Both the position numbers and the translations under genes were made by a program. Of a DNA stretch of 43,574 nt, positions 39,497-43,574 are shown one piece after another. The stretch comes from CAYMEK01 sp964389305 (GTDB lineage: Bacteria; Spirochaetota; Spirochaetia; SZUA-6; DRHE01), in the NCBI GenBank assembly GCA_964389305.1, contig CAYMEK010000035.1, positions 1 through 43,574 of the forward strand, written 5' to 3'. Numbering within the stretch: position 1 is the stretch's first letter; each line of letters begins with the position of its first letter. A model generated the notes under the pieces. It was not told the DNA's origin. It ran no database searches and saw only the letters and a list, made by a program, of their open reading frames with translations.

Positions 39497-42273
39497 GTGT
39501 TCCTCCTAAATGTCCAGGGATGGATGTTGAGCCCGAGCTTCTCGGCCACTATGATCAGCACGGCGGGATGAAACAGGACCGAGAAGAGGTAGGCCAGGGC
39601 CATGGCTGCGGAAAGCACGATCCCGGTGCTGCGCATGGCCCGCATGATGGAGGGAATGAAGGAGGCGAAGCCGATGATCGTGGTCAGAGAGGTCAGCAGC
39701 ACGGCCGTCCCGGTTCGCGAGATCACCAGTGGCATGTTCCCCTTGCCCTCCAGAAGATAGCGGTGGTTGAAATGCAGCGCATCGTCTACGCCGATACCGA
39801 TCAGCAAGGGTACGGCGATAATGTTCAGGAAATCGAACTTGATGCCCGCCAGCGCCATGAATCCGAACAGGGAGAGAAAGGATAGGCACAGGGGCAGCAG
39901 AGTAACCAGGGCCAGCTTGATGTTTCTGAAGTCGAGGAGCAGCAGGGCGAAGATGGCGAGCAACGCCGCTACGGCCGCCCTGATTCCGTCATGCCGGGCA
40001 ATCTCGGTCATCTGGTCGGCGGCCAGAACCATGCCGGTGGCCCGGTCGGTGATGGTGGCCACCTGGGCCTTGAGAATTCGCCGAAAGTCCTCGTCCCAGG
40101 GATTGCGGGTGGGAATGATGTTGATCAGAAAATCTTTGCCGTTCCGGGACAGGTAGGAATCGCGAACATTTACCGGGACCATCTCCAGTCCGATCTGCTG
40201 GGAGTCGGCCAGGCGCAGGAGCTTGTCCTTGAGCAGAGGCACGAACAGCTCCTGAAAGCCCGCCAGGCCCGCCGCCTGTCCCGGGGCGTTGTTCGCAAGC
40301 CCGGCGCTCAGCCGGTCTAAGTCCGTTTCGGCGACTATCTCCCCGGCGGTGTTTCGCCCGGTCAGAATGTTCGCCTTATCGAGCAACTTGTCCAGGCCGC
40401 CGGCGAAGGCCAGGTCTGACATCTCGAGCAGGTTGTCCTCCAGGCGCTCAAGCTCAGCGAGAAGCCGTTCACCGTCCAGGGTGCCATCCGCCGCCAGGTT
40501 GCCGAGACCCTGCCGGAAGAGCCGCACCTCCCGGGCTCTCTCGGCCTGCTGCTCAGGCGAGGGAAAATAGTCAAAGATCGATTCCACGGCTTTCACAGAC
40601 TCCAGCTTGTCTATCCTGTCGGCCAAGACCCGCATATGCGCCTGGTCGCTGCCGGTTATGGACAGGATGTCCGGGGCCATCCCGAACTCTTCGACCATGC
40701 GGTCCTGCAGCTCGATCGACTCCAGGCCCTTGGCCTCCATGTTCATGATGTTCCCCTCCACCCTGACCCTGCCCGCCTGGGTGGCCAGGAGCGTCCCGGC
40801 TGCCAGCATCACGGCCGCGAACAACGCCGGCCGCCTGCTTACCCTTTTCCCGAGAGCCGAAACCCAGCCATAGCGCAGGCCCGCCCGCTCGAGCAGGCCG
40901 GATTCGTCTCTGCCTTTGCGGGCCAGCCGGCTGCCCCGCAGCCCCAACAGGGCCGGAACCATGATGAACATGGCCGCCAGCTCGCAGAGAATGCCCAGGC
41001 CGGCGACCACCCCCAGCTCTTTCACCATCTCGGAATCGGCCGCCGTCAGGGCGAAGAAGGCGATGGCGGTAGTGAAGGCGCCGGTGAGTATTCCGGAGCC
41101 GCTCTTGCGCATGCTGCTGCCTACCGCGTCGACCACTCCCAGGCCGTCCTCGCGCTCCTGGACGTAGGTGGTCAGCAGGTGAATGGCATAATCGATGCCG
41201 AGGCCTACCAGGGCGACCATGTACATGGCGCTCATGATATTCAGGCGGCCCATGACCCAGCCGGCCAACCCGGCGGTCCACAGGATGCCCGTGAGCAAGG
41301 GGATGCCGGAAATCAACGGAACGGAGTACATGCGGAAGGAGAAAACCATCAGCAGCAGGATCAGGAGCACGGCCACGGCCATGGAGACGCCCAATCCTTG
41401 CTCGCTGGTCAGCATCTCATCCTTGCTGACCACCAGCAGACCGGTCAGGCCGGCCTCCACGCCGAGGGACCGGGCCTTGCTCTTGATCGCTCGTTCCAGG
41501 CGCGGGATCTCGGTCACGAAGCGGTCCAGGTCGTTGATGGTGAAGGCGGGCTGGACGAACAGCAGGGCCATGGTGCCGTCCCGGTTGAGGAAGTAGGGGC
41601 TCCCGAACAGAAACAGGTCCAGAGCCGAGGAAAGCTCCTGCCGGTCGATCGCTTGGGAATCGCCGCCTGCCGAGGCTCGGTTCATCAAAGCCAGGATTTT
41701 CCCCAGCCCGGCTAACTGGGCCGAGGCCTGCTGTTCCTCGTCGGCAAGCTTCTGCTCGTTTCCGGAGTACTCCCGCTCGAAATCATCGTTCAGGTGTGTG
41801 ACGAGCGGAACCAGGTTCAGGTCGGCAAAGATCCGCCGCAGGCGTCGTATCTCCTGGGTCTTGGTGAGCAGCAAGCCGTGCTTGCGGATGAAGTCCAGGA
41901 CCAGCCTGCCCTGCACGCGGGTGATGCTGCCGGCGTACTCGGGGCGAGCGAGCTCGGCGCCGAGGGCGTCCACCGCAGCGGTAACCGTCTTCTGGGCCTT
42001 TTCTCGATTCGACTTGTCCTCGGCTTCCAGCACCACCACGATGCTCGAAGCGGCGGGAAAGTCTTCGATGATTTTCTTCAGGTCCCGGACCTTGATCGAG
42101 CCCTTGGGCATCATGGAATAGTAGGTAAGCTCTAGCCTGAGTCTGGAGAATCCCAGTCCCAACGCCGCGGTGACGGCTAGGGCGATCAATAGGGCTTTGC
42201 CCCAGTTGCGCGCCGCCCAGATTCCCCAGGCCCCGACCAATCTCATGCGCCATCTTCCCCTATCAGCCCGCAT
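39493..42273 (-). CDS. MMPL/RND-superfamily lipid exporter
   Basis: A 926-residue inner-membrane transporter with the two-fold RND layout: one membrane segment, a large periplasmic domain (residues about 45-270), five to six segments including AVLLILLLMVFSFRMYS and the GLGIDYAIHLLTTYVQERE motif, then the repeat with a second periplasmic domain (about 500-740) and IGIGVDDALHFNHRYLLEG. These DYAxH/DDAxHF motifs carry the proton-relay acidic residues. HpnN-type relatives move hydrophobic lipids. ATG 42246, with AGGGGA at 9 nt, is an alternative start that omits MRADRGRWR. The start overlaps the wHTH gene by 11 nt. Confidence 0.9.
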   Translation of the reverse strand: MRADRGRWRMRLVGAWGIWAARNWGKALLIALAVTAALGLGFSRLRLELTYYSMMPKGSIKVRDLKKIIEDFPAASSIVVVLEAEDKSNREKAQKTVTAAVDALGAELARPEYAGSITRVQGRLVLDFIRKHGLLLTKTQEIRRLRRIFADLNLVPLVTHLNDDFEREYSGNEQKLADEEQQASAQLAGLGKILALMNRASAGGDSQAIDRQELSSALDLFLFGSPYFLNRDGTMALLFVQPAFTINDLDRFVTEIPRLERAIKSKARSLGVEAGLTGLLVVSKDEMLTSEQGLGVSMAVAVLLILLLMVFSFRMYSVPLISGIPLLTGILWTAGLAGWVMGRLNIMSAMYMVALVGLGIDYAIHLLTTYVQEREDGLGVVDAVGSSMRKSGSGILTGAFTTAIAFFALTAADSEMVKELGVVAGLGILCELAAMFIMVPALLGLRGSRLARKGRDESGLLERAGLRYGWVSALGKRVSRRPALFAAVMLAAGTLLATQAGRVRVEGNIMNMEAKGLESIELQDRMVEEFGMAPDILSITGSDQAHMRVLADRIDKLESVKAVESIFDYFPSPEQQAERAREVRLFRQGLGNLAADGTLDGERLLAELERLEDNLLEMSDLAFAGGLDKLLDKANILTGRNTAGEIVAETDLDRLSAGLANNAPGQAAGLAGFQELFVPLLKDKLLRLADSQQIGLEMVPVNVRDSYLSRNGKDFLINIIPTRNPWDEDFRRILKAQVATITDRATGMVLAADQMTEIARHDGIRAAVAALLAIFALLLLDFRNIKLALVTLLPLCLSFLSLFGFMALAGIKFDFLNIIAVPLLIGIGVDDALHFNHRYLLEGKGNMPLVISRTGTAVLLTSLTTIIGFASFIPSIMRAMRSTGIVLSAAMALAYLFSVLFHPAVLIIVAEKLGLNIHPWTFRRNT

Positions 42274-42631
42274 CGCTGCTCTTCTCTCGATCTTCGTGCA
42301 GCATCGTTTCCAGAAAGCTGAGGTAATCGCGGAACAACCGGGCGCCGGAGGCAGTCAGCGAGTAAACGGTTTGGGCCTTGTCCCCGGCGATCTCCTTCTT
42401 CTGCCGGATGTAGCCTGCCTTGAGGAGTTTCTGGATATGGCCGTAGATCGCGCCGTCGGTCCCGTCTAAGAGCAGCTTGAACCGGTTGAATGAAACAGTC
42501 CCTTCCTGATGGATCAGCGTCATCATCGATAACCTGGTCTTCTCGAAGAAGACCGGGTCGAATTGCATATAGAGCCTGTTCCCCCCGCCTCGAGCCCCGC
42601 CCTCGCCTGCAGGGTTCTTGTTTGCGCTCAT
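42263..42631 (-). CDS. Winged-helix transcriptional regulator (HTH_34/PadR-like)
   Basis: A 122-residue winged-helix protein. The conserved core is FFEKTRLSMMTLIHQEG, then VSFNRFKLLLDGTDGAIYGH as the recognition helix region, then AGYIRQKKEIAGDKAQTVYS for the wing, ending in LTASGARLFRDYLSFLE. The N-terminal 20 residues are Gly-rich and disordered-looking. Small single-domain regulators of this type usually repress their own operon. The membrane protein gene overlaps its start by 4 nt, and the AAAGTNACTTT operators at 43287-43333 are the obvious target. Confidence 0.85.
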   Translation of the reverse strand: MSANKNPAGEGGARGGGNRLYMQFDPVFFEKTRLSMMTLIHQEGTVSFNRFKLLLDGTDGAIYGHIQKLLKAGYIRQKKEIAGDKAQTVYSLTASGARLFRDYLSFLETMLHEDREKSSDAG

Positions 42632-43248
42632 CGGGATTTATGGTGCAGGAAATACTCGGTCAGGCCGGTGATGATCAGAGACACCCCTACGGTACAGCCT
42701 ACGAGCGGCACCAGCACCTGATGCGGAATGTGAAAAAGATAGAGGATCACCGCCAGGATCAGGCATAGATAGCCGTGAATGTACAGGTGGGTGTAGGTGG
42801 TCTGGGCGAAGATGAAGTAGAAGACGGCCGCAGTCAGCAGCAGGAGTAGGGGAAGCAAGCTTATGGCCTGCAGTCTTATCGCCATCACCACGATAAGAAC
42901 AAACACGCCGGCGCTGCCTATTAAGCTCAGATAGAAGCGGAGCACCGTGCGGGAAAACAAGGGTAACGCCTGCCGGGCCAGGTTGCGGATCAGGGAAATG
43001 GCCTCGATAAAACCCGCGACGAGTAGGGTGGGCAGCCAGATCTCCAGGAAAAGCCGCTGTACGGAAAACCGGTATGCTCTCTCCACCAGGAAGTGGAGTA
43101 TACTGGCCGCCATGATCAGGCTTCCCCAGGCGTAGAACGCCCAGTTTTCGTACAGCGGCTTCTGCTCCGCCTTGAACAGCATGTCTTTTATGATGGCGAT
43201 GTCCTCCAGATACCTGCCCAAATTCTGGGTTTCCTGATTGTCCGGCAT
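42628..43248 (-). CDS. Six-helix membrane protein of unknown function
   Basis: A 206-residue integral membrane protein with about six hydrophobic segments (for example WGSLIMAASILHFLVE, GVFVLIVVMAIRLQA, LLPLLLLLTAAVFYFIFAQ, GYLCLILAVILYLF). The N-terminal 30 residues are charged and cytoplasmic-looking (EDIAIIKDMLFKAEQ). I do not recognise the family, although small membrane proteins with this layout often precede HTH_34 regulators. It is the first gene of the envelope operon, behind a GAGGAGG ribosome site and the operator region. It could sense a membrane signal for the regulator (inference). Confidence 0.75.
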   Translation of the reverse strand: MPDNQETQNLGRYLEDIAIIKDMLFKAEQKPLYENWAFYAWGSLIMAASILHFLVERAYRFSVQRLFLEIWLPTLLVAGFIEAISLIRNLARQALPLFSRTVLRFYLSLIGSAGVFVLIVVMAIRLQAISLLPLLLLLTAAVFYFIFAQTTYTHLYIHGYLCLILAVILYLFHIPHQVLVPLVGCTVGVSLIITGLTEYFLHHKSR

Positions 43249-43286
43249 GACTACTTTCCTCCTCTCTGCCGAAAATTAACTTCTAG

Positions 43287-43333
43287 TTATAAAGTAACTT
43301 TGCAAATTAAAGTTACTTTATAATATAAAGTAA
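43287..43333. promoter_or_regulatory. Repeated operator for the envelope operon regulator
   Basis: A perfect 15-bp inverted repeat (43287-43301 and 43309-43323, 7-nt spacer); each arm contains its own 11-bp palindrome, AAAGTAACTTT or AAAGTTACTTT. A third partial copy TATAAAGTAA lies at 43324-43333. The array covers the predicted -10 and transcription start. AT-rich sequence stands out against the GC-rich surroundings. Confidence 0.75.
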
Positions 43334-43355
43334 TAGATTCAGCATTTTTTGTCAA
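43327..43355 (-). promoter_or_regulatory. Predicted promoter of the envelope operon
   Basis: Minus strand: perfect TTGACA (43350-43355), 17-bp spacer, TACTTT (43327-43332). The -10 is weak and is buried in the third operator half-site, consistent with tight repression. Confidence 0.5.
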
Positions 43356-43394
43356 GTATGTTTACCGGCCAGGGCCGGAAATACAGCACCTCGG

Positions 43395-43422
43395 TTACCA
43401 AAGGATAAATACCTGCTAAAAT
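43395..43422 (+). promoter_or_regulatory. Possible promoter for the right-edge sensor gene
   Basis: TTACCA (43395-43400), 16-bp spacer, TAAAAT (43417-43422), about 36 bp before ATG 43459. Confidence 0.35.
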
Positions 43423-43458
43423 GGCCGAAGAACCGAAAGACAGGCCTGGAGCGCCGGC

Positions 43459-43574
43459 ATGAATTCTCTGTCGCAGCACAAAGGCAGACCGACCATAGCC
43501 CTGCAGATAAACCAGATAGAATACGGCTACGCCGCCAAGCTCTGGCCCGGCGCGGCGGCCCGACACCCTGATAG
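43459..43574 (+). CDS. Partial gene: periplasmic-binding-protein-like sensor domain, N-terminus
   Basis: The first 38 codons of a gene cut by the window edge. The text RPTIALQINQIEYGYAAKLW resembles the start of LacI-type binding domains fused to histidine kinases or GGDEF domains in spirochaetes and relatives, which begin (R/K)PTIGxLIxxL. No output domain is visible. It is divergent from the envelope operon, so the AAAGTNACTTT operators may influence it too. Confidence 0.45.
   Translation, partial: MNSLSQHKGRPTIALQINQIEYGYAAKLWPGAAARHPD

Noticed and set aside
43339..43566. 75-codon open frame on the minus strand at the right edge
   Set aside because: Antisense to the sensor gene start on the plus strand, which has a recognisable protein start and a possible promoter.

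Overview
The window is GC-rich (roughly 60% by eye) bacterial chromosome, densely coding, with about 34 genes and no tRNA, rRNA, CRISPR array, insertion sequence or prophage that I could see. Signal peptides, a LolA-like periplasmic carrier, an MMPL/RND exporter and a predicted outer-membrane beta-barrel ending in Phe indicate a diderm. The mix of a soluble class III cyclase-like protein, PlsY, a MinD-like ATPase with a large extra domain, a periplasmic-binding-protein-type sensor at the right edge and a Thermotoga-type inositol pathway would fit a free-living, sugar-using spirochaete. That placement is an inference from gene content only.

Layout. (1) 102-5881, minus strand: an apparent carbohydrate operon with a GH88-type unsaturated uronyl hydrolase, a TIM-barrel isomerase, two Gfo/Idh/MocA oxidoreductases and a solitary TctC-type lipoprotein; an SDR gene diverges from it at 6022. 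(2) 6996-13548: mostly single genes, namely two HAD hydrolases, a class III cyclase-like protein, RidA, a 76-aa MshEN-like protein, a divergent CysRS-like protein, a dihydroorotate-dehydrogenase-like protein and a small hypothetical. (3) 13756-16799: a lipid operon of long-chain acyl-CoA synthetase, a single-domain receiver and PlsY. (4) 16830-21536: a MinD-like ATPase followed by a protein with PAP2-like motifs, divergent from a REC-PAS-HK-REC hybrid kinase. (5) 21673-22647: a TGS-domain GTPase. (6) 22766-35684: an inositol locus. (7) 35815-37367: a D-2-hydroxyacid dehydrogenase and an ICMT-like membrane protein. (8) 37415-43333: an envelope-export operon (membrane protein, winged-helix regulator, MMPL, LolA-like, beta-barrel) behind a repeated operator. 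(9) 43459 to the end: the start of a sensor gene.

The inositol locus is the most coherent system. A LacI-family regulator is followed by homologues of the Thermotoga maritima pathway enzymes IolM (scyllo-inosose dehydrogenase), IolN (creatininase-fold ring-opening hydrolase) and IolG (inositol 2-dehydrogenase), then a PhoU-like/PiT-like pair and a PfkB kinase. Convergent to these is a second operon with an Fbp/Afu-type ABC importer, a Hyi-like TIM-barrel protein that could fill the IolO step, and a second PfkB kinase. Three near-identical 14-bp palindromes (TGTAAACGTTTRCA) lie at the lacI promoter, before iolM and downstream of the ABC operon promoter, so one repressor probably controls both operons. 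The substrate of the importer (free inositol or an inositol phosphate) and the purpose of the PiT-like protein are open questions.

Other points of interest are a CysRS homologue that has lost two of four zinc ligands and its C-terminal domain, a PAP2-motif protein paired with a MinD-like ATPase, several genes whose -10 box sits so close to the start codon that their mRNAs should be leaderless, and a likely CTG start codon in the Hyi-like gene.
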